A DNA stretch of 64,000 nucleotides from NCBI RefSeq assembly GCF_002895525.1, contig NZ_AZRL01000004.1, positions 130,011 through 194,010 of the forward strand. The letters run 5' to 3'. Positions within the stretch are counted from its first letter, which is position 1, and every line of letters starts with the position of its first letter. The notes beneath the pieces are model-generated. The model saw only the letters and a program-made list of their open reading frames with translations, was not told where the DNA came from and made no database searches. This document shows, one piece after another, positions 8,713 through 17,184 of the stretch. A program made the translations under genes and the position numbers. The DNA comes from Petrotoga olearia DSM 13574. Lineage in GTDB: Bacteria; Thermotogota; Thermotogae; Petrotogales; Petrotogaceae.

Positions 8713-9710
8713 AATCCTACCTCCTCAAGGCTCCTTCCTGTGTCTATTATGTAGTTGATGTATGCTTTTATGTAACTTCTTACACTTTCATAATAATTCT
8801 TTTGGGTTGTTAGATAGTTTATGTCCGCAGTATTTAGTTCCAATTCAGATACCAATCCTTTGTTGAATCTATCCTTTGTGTCGTTATATGTGCTTTGGGA
8901 TAAGTTCATTCTTTCTTCTAAGTTTTTCAAACTTTTGTAAAGAGTTTCGATACTATTTTTTGTTGTTTTGTGTGCTTCAATCAATGTGTCCTGTGTGTCT
9001 TGCAAACTTAAGATATTTGTTTGGTGAGTTATCTCTGCTATTCTCTTGTTATATGCAGATGCGTTGGCAGGTAAGTTGTTGAGATCGTATTGTGAAATAT
9101 CTACCTTTAGTTGAGCCATTTTTAGGTTGTAGTTGTTGTTTAAATATTCTTCATCACTGATGAATACGCCCTCATAAGTGGGAATGTTTATCTCTATTTG
9201 GTTGTAATCCCCTTCGTATAATTCTTTTAAGTCGTCTTTGGCGGTTTCTAAATTTAATTGTGCACTTTCCAAATTGTTCTGCGCATCACTTACATCGAGT
9301 TCAGAACTTTTAAGGATGTCTTCTGAGATCAATCCGTTGTTGAACAATTCAGTGTTGTTGTCGTAGGTTATCTGGGCGTTTTTTAACTGCAAATCCGCTG
9401 TTTTTACGTTTATTTCTTCTACATAAACATTGAATACTCTGTCTACTATGTCACCGTAGTAACTTTTCATAGAAGTATTATAGCTTGAAAGACCTGAATA
9501 ATAACTTAATTCTCCACTTAGTTCTAACTTCTTGTTCGTTGCCTCTATCTTAGCCTTGTTGTAATCAAGGTTAGTCTTTTCAAGATCAAGTTGTGCTGTT
9601 TTGTATATTGTACTACTTGCTTTAGCTGTATCAAATACCTCTGTTAAATTTGCTGAGAACATCCCTGTTACTAAAATCAGTGTAAATGCTATCAATACTA
9701 CTTTCTTCAT
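8709..9710 (-). CDS. TolC-family outer-membrane efflux protein (first copy, short)
   Basis: This is the first gene of the efflux operon: 333 residues with signal peptide MKKVVLIAFTLILVTGMFSA and long helical repeats. The second repeat, LEERMNLSQSTYNDTKDRFN followed by KGLVSELELN, is the recurring TolC pattern. It is about 100 residues shorter than its downstream neighbour, and little of the usual beta-strand loop between helices can be seen. Two non-identical TolC proteins in one operon could form a mixed channel or serve different adaptors; this is inference. The upstream gap (9711-9966) is shared with ftsH. Confidence 0.82.
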   Translation of the reverse strand: MKKVVLIAFTLILVTGMFSANLTEVFDTAKASSTIYKTAQLDLEKTNLDYNKAKIEATNKKLELSGELSYYSGLSSYNTSMKSYYGDIVDRVFNVYVEEINVKTADLQLKNAQITYDNNTELFNNGLISEDILKSSELDVSDAQNNLESAQLNLETAKDDLKELYEGDYNQIEINIPTYEGVFISDEEYLNNNYNLKMAQLKVDISQYDLNNLPANASAYNKRIAEITHQTNILSLQDTQDTLIEAHKTTKNSIETLYKSLKNLEERMNLSQSTYNDTKDRFNKGLVSELELNTADINYLTTQKNYYESVRSYIKAYINYIIDTGRSLEEVGL

Positions 9711-9894
9711 ACTTTTTTCCTCCCTTTGTTTTATTTTTTAAAATAATAAATTCACAAATCCCTTTTTAGTATATAATCTATCACTTAAATATAGCTTAAA
9801 AATTTTCTTTTTTCTAAAATGAATGTTTAAATAGTCTCTATTGTTGGGAATTTACTCTTCCTATGCTGGTAGACCAAAAATCTTTCTATAACAT

Positions 9895-9923
9895 TTGCAT
9901 ATTTTATAATATTGGTATAAAAT
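9895..9923 (+). promoter_or_regulatory. Candidate ftsH promoter
   Basis: TTGCAT, 17 bases, TAAAAT, ending 43 bases before the ftsH ATG, which has AAAAAGGAGG upstream. The rest of 9711-9966 is AT-rich; I see no further gene or clear terminator there. The minus-strand TolC operon must also start in this gap, but no good consensus promoter is evident for it. Confidence 0.5.
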
Positions 9924-9966
9924 ATAAGTGACATAAATTTTTTATTTTTATAAAAAGGAGGCTCTT

Positions 9967-11859
9967 ATGAATAACAATCCGAACAGAAGAGGGTCCCTAT
10001 TTGGACCGCTTTTTATATATTTTATTCTTGCTATGCTTATTTTTATGAGCATTTCTCAGTTAAATACCTCGAACATCACTGAGATAAGTTATACCGATCT
10101 CGTGAACTTAATAAATCAAGATACAATAATAAGTTTACAAATCGATACAAGTGGCCTTATCCAAGCGAAAGCCAGAAATGGACAGCTTTTTCAGGTTTAT
10201 GCCCCAACTTTGCTTATGGATCAAGCTTATGTTAGAGCATTAGCAAATGATGGAATTAAGGTTGAGTATATTAAAAACACCGGGGCAAGTTGGTGGGTTA
10301 CTATGCTTATCTATATGTTGCCAATAATAATACTAATGTTTTTTTGGTTTTGGATGTTCAGAAGATCCGGAACAGGAGAAGGGATACCTGGAAGCAATTA
10401 CAGAAGGAACCCTGCTAAAAGATACGATTCTAGAAGAAATAAAATCACTTTCAATGACGTAGCTGGTATTGACGAAGTTAAAGAAGAGTTGGAAGATATA
10501 GTTAATTTTCTTAAAGACCCTAAAAACTTTAGCGCATTGGGGGCAAAAATGCCTAAAGGTGTACTCTTATCAGGACTCCCAGGTACAGGAAAAACCTTGG
10601 TAGCCAGAGCTGTTGCAGGTGAGGCTGACGTGCCATTTTATTTTATGTCGGGTTCTGATTTCGTAGAATTATTCGTAGGTGTTGGAGCAGCCAGAGTCAG
10701 AGATCTCTTTAAAGAGGCAAGAGAGAATAGTCCTGCAATAATTTTTATCGATGAACTGGATGCTGTAGGAAGGCAAAGAGGAACGGGTTTAGGTGGAGGC
10801 CATGATGAAAGAGAACAAACCTTAAACGCTTTATTAGTTGAAATGGATGGGTTCGATCCCCGAGAAGGCATAGTAGTAATGGCAGCAACAAATAGGCCTG
10901 ATATCTTAGATAAAGCCCTCTTAAGGCCAGGAAGATTCGACAAAAAAATATTCTTGGATGTACCTGATTTGAAGGCAAGAGAGGAAATTATAAAGATTCA
11001 CCTAAGAGGAAAAAAAATCACAGACGATATAGACGTTAAAAGTTTGGCACAAAGTACCCCTGGGTTTGTAGGTGCCGATTTAGAAAATATGGTGAATGAA
11101 GCAGCTCTCCTGGCAGCAAGAGACGGTAGAGATCACATAACTAATGATGATTTCCAAGAAGCGATAGAAAGGGTAATTGTGGGCCCTGCTCGTAAATCAC
11201 GAAAAATAACCCCCAAGGAGAAAAAAATTATTACCTATCACGAATTGGGCCATGCAATTTTAGGTTACCTTTTACCTTACGCGGACCCTGTTCACAAAAT
11301 CACTATAGTTCCTCGAGGGCAAGCGGCTTTAGGTTACACAATGCAGCTTCCAACCGAAGACAGGTTTTTAATCACAGAGCCCGAAATAAGGGATAAAATA
11401 GTTGGCATGTTAGGTGGAAGAGCCGCTGAAGAGATCGTATTCAACGAAATCACAACAGGGGCGGGGAATGATTTAAAGAGAGCTACAGAGTTAGTAAGAG
11501 AAATGGTTGCCCAATTAGGTATGAGTGAAAAGATAGGACCCATTGCATGGGGTGAAGAAGAAGGAGAAATCTTTTTGGGAAGAGAGATAACTCGAATGAA
11601 GAATTTTTCCCAAGAAACCGCTAAAGAAATAGATTCAGAGATCAAGAATTTTATTCTTAGCAGTTATGAAAAAGCTAAGAACTTATTGTTGGAAAACAAA
11701 GAAAAACTTGATCTTTTGGCCATTTATCTTTACAATAAAGAGAATATCTCTGGAAAAGAGTTCAAAAAAATGATGGAAATGGATATAGAGGAGCTTAATA
11801 CATACGTTTTAAAAGATAAAGATGTAAAAGAAAAGGATCTTTTTGTGTCTTATGCCTAA
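9967..11859 (+). CDS. ftsH: ATP-dependent zinc metalloprotease FtsH
   Basis: A membrane-anchored AAA+ protease that degrades membrane and regulatory proteins. It has 630 residues: TM1 about 13-30, a periplasmic domain, TM2 about 104-127, the AAA domain with Walker A GLPGTGKT (about 203), Walker B IIFIDELDAVG and the second region of homology DKALLRPGRFD. The zinc site is HELGH (about 425), fitting HExxH although HEAGH is more usual. The third ligand lies in the GAGNDLKRAT region. The C-terminal tail is short and acidic or lysine-rich. AAAAAGGAGG precedes the ATG. Confidence 0.97.
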   Translation: MNNNPNRRGSLFGPLFIYFILAMLIFMSISQLNTSNITEISYTDLVNLINQDTIISLQIDTSGLIQAKARNGQLFQVYAPTLLMDQAYVRALANDGIKVEYIKNTGASWWVTMLIYMLPIIILMFFWFWMFRRSGTGEGIPGSNYRRNPAKRYDSRRNKITFNDVAGIDEVKEELEDIVNFLKDPKNFSALGAKMPKGVLLSGLPGTGKTLVARAVAGEADVPFYFMSGSDFVELFVGVGAARVRDLFKEARENSPAIIFIDELDAVGRQRGTGLGGGHDEREQTLNALLVEMDGFDPREGIVVMAATNRPDILDKALLRPGRFDKKIFLDVPDLKAREEIIKIHLRGKKITDDIDVKSLAQSTPGFVGADLENMVNEAALLAARDGRDHITNDDFQEAIERVIVGPARKSRKITPKEKKIITYHELGHAILGYLLPYADPVHKITIVPRGQAALGYTMQLPTEDRFLITEPEIRDKIVGMLGGRAAEEIVFNEITTGAGNDLKRATELVREMVAQLGMSEKIGPIAWGEEEGEIFLGREITRMKNFSQETAKEIDSEIKNFILSSYEKAKNLLLENKEKLDLLAIYLYNKENISGKEFKKMMEMDIEELNTYVLKDKDVKEKDLFVSYA

Positions 11860-11896
11860 AATACAACAAACAAATTAATTTAGAGAGGGGCGTCGT

Positions 11897-12166
11897 ATGT
11901 CTTCAAATTATAATAAAGATAATTTAATCACACGATTAAAAAGAATTGAAGGTCAGGTTAGAGGCCTTCAAAAAATGTTGGAAGAAGAGAGAAGATGTGT
12001 AGATGTATTAACACAGTTGTCCGCGGTGAAAGGGGCTTTAAATAAAACCGCAGAAGAAATAATGAAAGGTTACACAAAAAGCTGTATATTAGAATATGAG
12101 CAAACAGGAAACGAAAAGATGTTAGACGAGTTAATACAAGTTTTATCTAAATTTAGAGAAATATGA
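11897..12166 (+). CDS. CsoR/CstR-family transcriptional repressor
   Basis: An 89-residue all-helical DUF156 (CsoR-family) DNA-binding repressor. RLKRIEGQVRGLQKML is the family's N-terminal signature. Cu(I)-sensing CsoR uses Cys-His-Cys, with the Cys residues 29 apart. Here C34 and C63 keep that spacing but the His position is Tyr59 (KGYTKSC). A two-Cys site without His resembles the persulfide sensor CstR more than a copper sensor. The SD is GAGAGGGG. It follows ftsH by 37 bases, with repeat B and ctpA downstream, and no copper or sulfur gene adjoins it. Confidence 0.88.
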   Translation: MSSNYNKDNLITRLKRIEGQVRGLQKMLEEERRCVDVLTQLSAVKGALNKTAEEIMKGYTKSCILEYEQTGNEKMLDELIQVLSKFREI

Positions 12167-12190
12167 ATGTAGACAGGACAAATAATAAAA

Positions 12191-12328
12191 ATTCTTTTAT
12201 CCTTATGGGTGGGGAGTGTTTGCCGCAATGTGCAAACAATGTTTTTAAATGATTTTGACCTTGATTTGGGGTTTTTAAGGGGGACCCCCTTAACGTTCGG
12301 CAAAGAGGCGCTATAACAAGTTTTAGCT
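12191..12328 (+). repeat. Intergenic repeat, copy B (long form)
   Basis: This copy lies between the CsoR-like gene and ctpA. It starts TTTTATCCTTATGGGTGG and ends GGCAAAGAGGCGCT. The internal segment contains the perfect hairpin TTAAGGGGGACCCCCTTAA (12275-12293) and a block resembling copy E (GTTTGCCGCAATGTGCAAAC). It has the ends of copy A with about 75 extra bases in the middle. No ORF or promoter is evident. Confidence 0.75.
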
Positions 12329-12368
12329 TAAAATAACCATATAAAAATTTTATTAAGGAGAGAGTTAG

Positions 12369-13649
12369 ATGAGTAAAAAAAAGAAAAAATTACTATCTGT
12401 TATAATAATTTTTGGTTTATTCATTACTTCCTGGATTTTCGCAGACACGGTTTCTAACAGTTATCAAGGGAATTCTGTAACGCAAATCTATTTAGATAAG
12501 TTTGAAGAACCTATTTACTCTACGTTATACTACATAGTCAATTATTATTATGATAAAGACAACGTTGATTATGATAAAATCGTGGATTCCACAATTGAAG
12601 GAATGATGAGAGGGCTAGATGATCCTTTTGCTTGGTACCTTGATTCCGCTCAAACAGAAGAAAGTAACATCGACATAGAAGGTAGATATGGCGGAGTAGG
12701 GTTGACTATTAGATATGATTATGAAATGGATGCGGTTATTATCGTCTCACCGATGAATGGAACTCCTGCACAAAGGGCGGGATTAATGCCTAACGATTAC
12801 ATTTTATCCGTTGACGGTACCCCCACATCCGAACTCGGCCTTAACAAATCAGCTTCGTTAATGAGGGGTGAACCTGGAACGGAAGTTACCTTGGAAATAT
12901 ACCGCGACACATGGACCGAACCAAAGAATATTACATTAATAAGAGAAATAATAGAAACTAAGACTGTAAAATTTGATACGATAGAATACAAAAATAAGAA
13001 GTTGGGTTACATACTACTCACTAATTTTGCCAAAACAAGCTCTCAAGAAATGAAAGAAGCCCTAAATAACCTTTCAAATCAGAATATAGAAGGACTAATA
13101 ATTGATTTAAGAAATAATCCGGGTGGACTTTTACAATCAGCTGTTGAAATTACCTCCATGTTTTTAAAGAGTGGGGAAGTAGTTAGTATTAAATATTTTG
13201 ATGGCACAAAAGAAACAATTCCAACTATTCCAGGTAATTATTACAGTTTTTTACAAAATATCCCTGTAGTTTTATTGGTTAATGAAGGTTCGGCATCTGC
13301 ATCTGAGATCTTAACTGGTGCTCTTAAAGATAATAGTGTAGCAACCGTTATTGGAGAAACGACTTATGGAAAAGCCGCGGTCCAGAATACATTTAGCTTG
13401 TCTACAGGAGGAGAAATTTGGTTACCTATAGCCCATTACTTCACACCAAGCGGGTCAGATATTCATTTAAAGGGAATAAAACCTGATATAGAGGTAAGTA
13501 ATCCAGAAAGGGAAGTCATCTCAATGACAGAAATATCTGAAGAAGAAGCAACTCAGGCTTTCTATACAACTACAGAAAAACCTGTACTAAATATTGAAGA
13601 AGATCTGCAACTGAAGACTGCCTTGGACTTTTTAACAGGAGGTAACTAA
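12369..13649 (+). CDS. ctpA: C-terminal processing protease (S41 family)
   Basis: The 426-residue envelope protease has an N-terminal hydrophobic export segment (about 7-25). A helical region follows, then a PDZ domain (GGVGLTIRYD to VTLEIYRD, about 108-185) and the S41 domain. The catalytic Ser lies in EGSASASEIL (about 307) and the Lys in TYGKAAVQN (about 333), forming the Ser-Lys dyad. The length fits the CtpA/Prc-like group. The next gene starts 2 bases after the stop. Targets are unknown; cell-envelope protein maturation is the usual role. Confidence 0.93.
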   Translation: MSKKKKKLLSVIIIFGLFITSWIFADTVSNSYQGNSVTQIYLDKFEEPIYSTLYYIVNYYYDKDNVDYDKIVDSTIEGMMRGLDDPFAWYLDSAQTEESNIDIEGRYGGVGLTIRYDYEMDAVIIVSPMNGTPAQRAGLMPNDYILSVDGTPTSELGLNKSASLMRGEPGTEVTLEIYRDTWTEPKNITLIREIIETKTVKFDTIEYKNKKLGYILLTNFAKTSSQEMKEALNNLSNQNIEGLIIDLRNNPGGLLQSAVEITSMFLKSGEVVSIKYFDGTKETIPTIPGNYYSFLQNIPVVLLVNEGSASASEILTGALKDNSVATVIGETTYGKAAVQNTFSLSTGGEIWLPIAHYFTPSGSDIHLKGIKPDIEVSNPEREVISMTEISEEEATQAFYTTTEKPVLNIEEDLQLKTALDFLTGGN

Positions 13650-13650
13650 G

Positions 13651-14340
13651 TTGCGTTTTTATGGATGGGTTATATCTATTTTTTTAATATTCTTCTCTTT
13701 GTCCATCGGGTTATATTTCTCGATGGGCAGACTGGAAAGTACCAATTACAATATAGAAAAATCTCCCAAATTTACAGTAAAAAATGTCAATTATGATATT
13801 TCTTTTTTGAATGATCAATTAAATGATGTGAACAATCTTTCCATTATAACTCGTAATATAATGGATGATGGAGTTTTTGTAGGAACTTTAAATTTTGATT
13901 TTAGAAACAACAAACTAACTATTAAACCTGTTACAAAAAACGCTTACGACGATTTCAGAAGTTTGATTATCTCTACAGGTGTCAGATATAAAGAATCAAA
14001 AAATGATTACGAACTATATGGTTTAACCTTAGCCTACTATCAACTCATAACTGACAATTTATACTTAGAATTAACTCCAAAGATATATGTTTTGAATCTA
14101 GAAAATTTTGATGAAAACACGATAAATATAATGAAATCCAGGTATAATTTATTCACACAACAGGATTATAGATCGTATTCTTTCAATAGAGATCTTTTAA
14201 ATTCTTTGAACGAATATGGTGGAGTTATCGTCGATGAGGATTTACTTAATAACCCTGCGGTGACACCTTTATTGGATGTTTTTAGGCAGGAAAATATAGA
14301 TATTGAACCGAATGTTTCAGTTCTTGTCTTCGAAGGATGA
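13651..14340 (+). CDS. Membrane-anchored protein of unknown function
   Basis: A 229-residue protein with one N-terminal membrane segment (about 5-24, WVISIFLIFFSLSIGLYFS). The remainder is polar, rich in Asn, Asp and Tyr, and has no motif I recognise. TTG at 13651 is chosen because AGGAGGT precedes it by about 8 bases and the ctpA stop is 2 bases upstream. Its position in the ctpA-RND operon suggests an envelope role. The C-terminal stretch GGVIVDEDLLNNPAVTPLLD resembles no family I can name. Confidence 0.75.
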   Translation: MRFYGWVISIFLIFFSLSIGLYFSMGRLESTNYNIEKSPKFTVKNVNYDISFLNDQLNDVNNLSIITRNIMDDGVFVGTLNFDFRNNKLTIKPVTKNAYDDFRSLIISTGVRYKESKNDYELYGLTLAYYQLITDNLYLELTPKIYVLNLENFDENTINIMKSRYNLFTQQDYRSYSFNRDLLNSLNEYGGVIVDEDLLNNPAVTPLLDVFRQENIDIEPNVSVLVFEG

Positions 14341-14344
14341 AAAA

Positions 14345-14782
14345 ATGTCAAATATTTTTTTAGACTTTTTCAATTCCCTTATAAATCCAAAAAATATTTT
14401 CAACGTTACAAAAAAATCTTTTTTTATACCATTCCTAATAAGCCTATTTTACCTTTTCTCTCCGGTATTTTTGAGAAACATACAAATATTTGAAGTGGGA
14501 CGTTTCGACGTTTCAAAAATTAAATTACTTATTTTTATTCTGCTTTTTTCTTACTTAAGTTCGGGCATAAGAATGCTTTTTTGTTCTGATTCTAATTTAC
14601 TATATGCATACATTTCTTCCGTTTCCCCTGTTATATTTGGCCTATTAGGAAAACCTTTTCTTTATTTCTCCGTTTTGTGGGTAATTCTTCTAAGATTTTA
14701 TATAGATTTAAAAAAGAAGAATTACTATTCTTTAATTATAGGTTTTGCTTTTGACATTTTTCTAGTATGGTGGTTGCTGTGA
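14345..14782 (+). CDS. Small integral membrane protein of unknown function
   Basis: A 145-residue hydrophobic protein with about four membrane spans (FFIPFLISLFYLFSPVFL, LLIFILLFSYLSSGI, ISSVSPVIFGLLGKPFLYF, SLIIGFAFDIFLVWWLL). ATG 14345 is preceded by GAAGGATGA, which overlaps the previous stop. An in-frame upstream ATG at 14303 lies inside the preceding gene and has no SD. It overlaps the RND gene downstream. The arrangement recalls Yip1-like membrane proteins, but I cannot assign it. Confidence 0.7.
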   Translation: MSNIFLDFFNSLINPKNIFNVTKKSFFIPFLISLFYLFSPVFLRNIQIFEVGRFDVSKIKLLIFILLFSYLSSGIRMLFCSDSNLLYAYISSVSPVIFGLLGKPFLYFSVLWVILLRFYIDLKKKNYYSLIIGFAFDIFLVWWLL

Positions 14783-17175
14783 GAGAAAAAAAAGACTTCT
14801 TTTTAGGACTTGCTAATTTTATCACCCAAAATGCTTATTACATAATAGCGGTAGTTTTAGTGTTTACTATTATCTTTGGTTTTATTTCCACTAGATTGAA
14901 GGTAAACTCAGACTTGTTGAAAATACTTCCTCAAGACTCGGAAGTTGTTGTTGAACTTCTAGAAGAGCAAGCATTTCTTGAAGGATCTGATATTATGGTT
15001 GCTGCATTTTTTCTCAACGATAATGTCCAGCCTTCACAAATTGCCTCAACTTTTCATGATTACATGCAAAAAGAACCTACCTTTTTAAGTTTTGTGCAAA
15101 CAGATCTTTCTTTCCTTTTTTCATACGGCATCATAAACTTAAGCCAAACGGATTTAATTTACACTATGTATGATAATTTACAAAGTTTTGGCAGTTTATT
15201 AAGTAGAAATTTTACTTATAATTTCGAGTTATTTGAAAAAGCGGATACCTTTTTGGAAGATATTTACGATTTAGAAAATATTCTCCAAACTGATGAAAAT
15301 ACTGATTTAATAAGTTCCTACTACACTTTATCACCTGATGGAAAAGTTATGATAATGGGACTTACTTTCAACAAACCTTCCTCCGATTTAGATTACGTAA
15401 ACTACATAATTCCAAAAGTGAATTCAATTTTGACAGAGATTGAAAAGACTTTCAATATAAAAACTGGTTTGACTAATTCCTACATCACGGGATACGAATC
15501 TAATCGTACGGTTATGGAAGATTTTACACTAACAACAACCTTATCCATAATATTTATAACTATTTTATTCGCTTTCGCATTTGGTAATTTTACTTCTTCT
15601 ATAATAGTACTTTTAGGTTTAATAATATCTACACTTTTAACGATGGGACTCATTACGTTAACTTTCGGAGAATTGAATATAGTAACTTCTTTTGTCATGG
15701 CAATAACTTTAGGTTTAGGAATAGCTTACGGAATACATGTGATGACCAGATTTTCAAAAGAAATTGATGAGGATGATAACTTCACTACTGCATTGGCTTC
15801 TACTTATAAAGGAATTCTTTTTCCTCTCTTCCTTGGAATGATAACTACTATCATCGTTTTCTTAACGCTTTTTTTCATGGGATTACCCGCTTTTAACGAG
15901 TTAGCAATCGTTAGCTCAATGGGTTTATTGGTTTTTTTCTTTATAATGATTTTTTTTGTTCCAACATTAATTTACGCTTTAAAAGTAAACATAAAAATTT
16001 CCCCTTTTACGGCCAAAATAGACAATGCCTTTAAAAAATTCCCTCACTATATTTCAAAAAACTCAAAAATGATTTTTATTGTAGTTGTTCCAACAGTTTC
16101 GATCTTCAGCGTTGTGGGTCTAATTAATTACACTAATTTTTCGTATACCCCTCCAGGGCTAATCTCTTCCAATTCAGAATCCGTTAAGGTCGGAGAACAA
16201 ATTTTGGATCACTTTGGAAATATTTCCTTTGATACATTGCAATATCTAATGAGAGTTGACGAAGATATTGAAACTGTTAAAAAAGAATTATTGAACACGG
16301 GTGTTGTGGAATCTGTCAACAGCTTACCAGACATAATTCAAGAAAATCTTGGAGAATTTTCTAAGATAAAAACACAGTTAGAAGGTTTATCTCAAGTTAT
16401 AAATAATCCAATAATAATATCCGTTTTAAAAAAGAATAATCTATATTCTGACAGTCTGAAACTGATAGATGCTGCCGCACGCTCTTCCGATCTCTACCAT
16501 TTTACTTTGAATATCATGGATATTTTCCCTGAGGACCTCAGAGGCAACTTTTTAATAGAGAAGAATGGTCAAAAATATCTTATTCTGGAAGTCACTCCAA
16601 AGTTCAGTCTTTGGAGTAACAACGGAATAAAAATTTTCTTTGACGAACTTGGGGAAAAAGGTGAAAACATTTTGGGTTTACCAAAAGCAACATATAAAAT
16701 AATGGAGATGATTAGACAAAGATTTTATATACCATTATTCCTATCTTTCATCTCCATATGGGGTATAACTGCAATTGTTAGAAAAAATGTGCTTCAACCA
16801 TCTGAAGCTATGCTTAGTCTGATAATTTCTGTATTAGCTACTTTTGGTGTGTCATATTTATTAGGTATAAGGGCTACTTTCGTAACCGTTCTAACTTTTC
16901 CGTTAATCTTTGGTATAGGTATAGATGGATTTCTCCATATATTTCATACGTTCAGTACTAACAAAACAAACTTTTGGAATATATTAAAATCCATAACATT
17001 TTCACTTTCTACCACAACACTCTCTTTCTTGAGCTTTCAATTTTCTAGGGGAGAGCTTTTAAAAGAATTTAGTTTGACGATGTCTATGTCCTTAGGTTTT
17101 ACTTGGCTATTCACAACCGTTATGTTCATCGTAAATAGAGAAATGCTACGAAAGTTTTGGAAAAGTAAAAAGTAA
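14767..17175 (+). CDS. RND-superfamily (MMPL-type) exporter
   Basis: An 802-residue inner-membrane transporter built from two six-span halves: TM1 about 20-40, a large periplasmic loop, a five-span cluster about 255-410, then TM7 and the second half to 802. The MMPL motif in the second half reads GIGIDGFLHIFH and keeps the membrane Asp. The equivalent in the first half reads GLGIAYGIHVMTRF, where Asp is replaced by Ala. The start could be ATG 14767 or GTG 14779 (GTGA overlap). The substrate is unknown; hydrophobic envelope compounds are typical cargo for the family. Confidence 0.87.
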   Translation: MVVAVREKKDFFLGLANFITQNAYYIIAVVLVFTIIFGFISTRLKVNSDLLKILPQDSEVVVELLEEQAFLEGSDIMVAAFFLNDNVQPSQIASTFHDYMQKEPTFLSFVQTDLSFLFSYGIINLSQTDLIYTMYDNLQSFGSLLSRNFTYNFELFEKADTFLEDIYDLENILQTDENTDLISSYYTLSPDGKVMIMGLTFNKPSSDLDYVNYIIPKVNSILTEIEKTFNIKTGLTNSYITGYESNRTVMEDFTLTTTLSIIFITILFAFAFGNFTSSIIVLLGLIISTLLTMGLITLTFGELNIVTSFVMAITLGLGIAYGIHVMTRFSKEIDEDDNFTTALASTYKGILFPLFLGMITTIIVFLTLFFMGLPAFNELAIVSSMGLLVFFFIMIFFVPTLIYALKVNIKISPFTAKIDNAFKKFPHYISKNSKMIFIVVVPTVSIFSVVGLINYTNFSYTPPGLISSNSESVKVGEQILDHFGNISFDTLQYLMRVDEDIETVKKELLNTGVVESVNSLPDIIQENLGEFSKIKTQLEGLSQVINNPIIISVLKKNNLYSDSLKLIDAAARSSDLYHFTLNIMDIFPEDLRGNFLIEKNGQKYLILEVTPKFSLWSNNGIKIFFDELGEKGENILGLPKATYKIMEMIRQRFYIPLFLSFISIWGITAIVRKNVLQPSEAMLSLIISVLATFGVSYLLGIRATFVTVLTFPLIFGIGIDGFLHIFHTFSTNKTNFWNILKSITFSLSTTTLSFLSFQFSRGELLKEFSLTMSMSLGFTWLFTTVMFIVNREMLRKFWKSKK

Positions 17176-17184
17176 TTAACTTAT

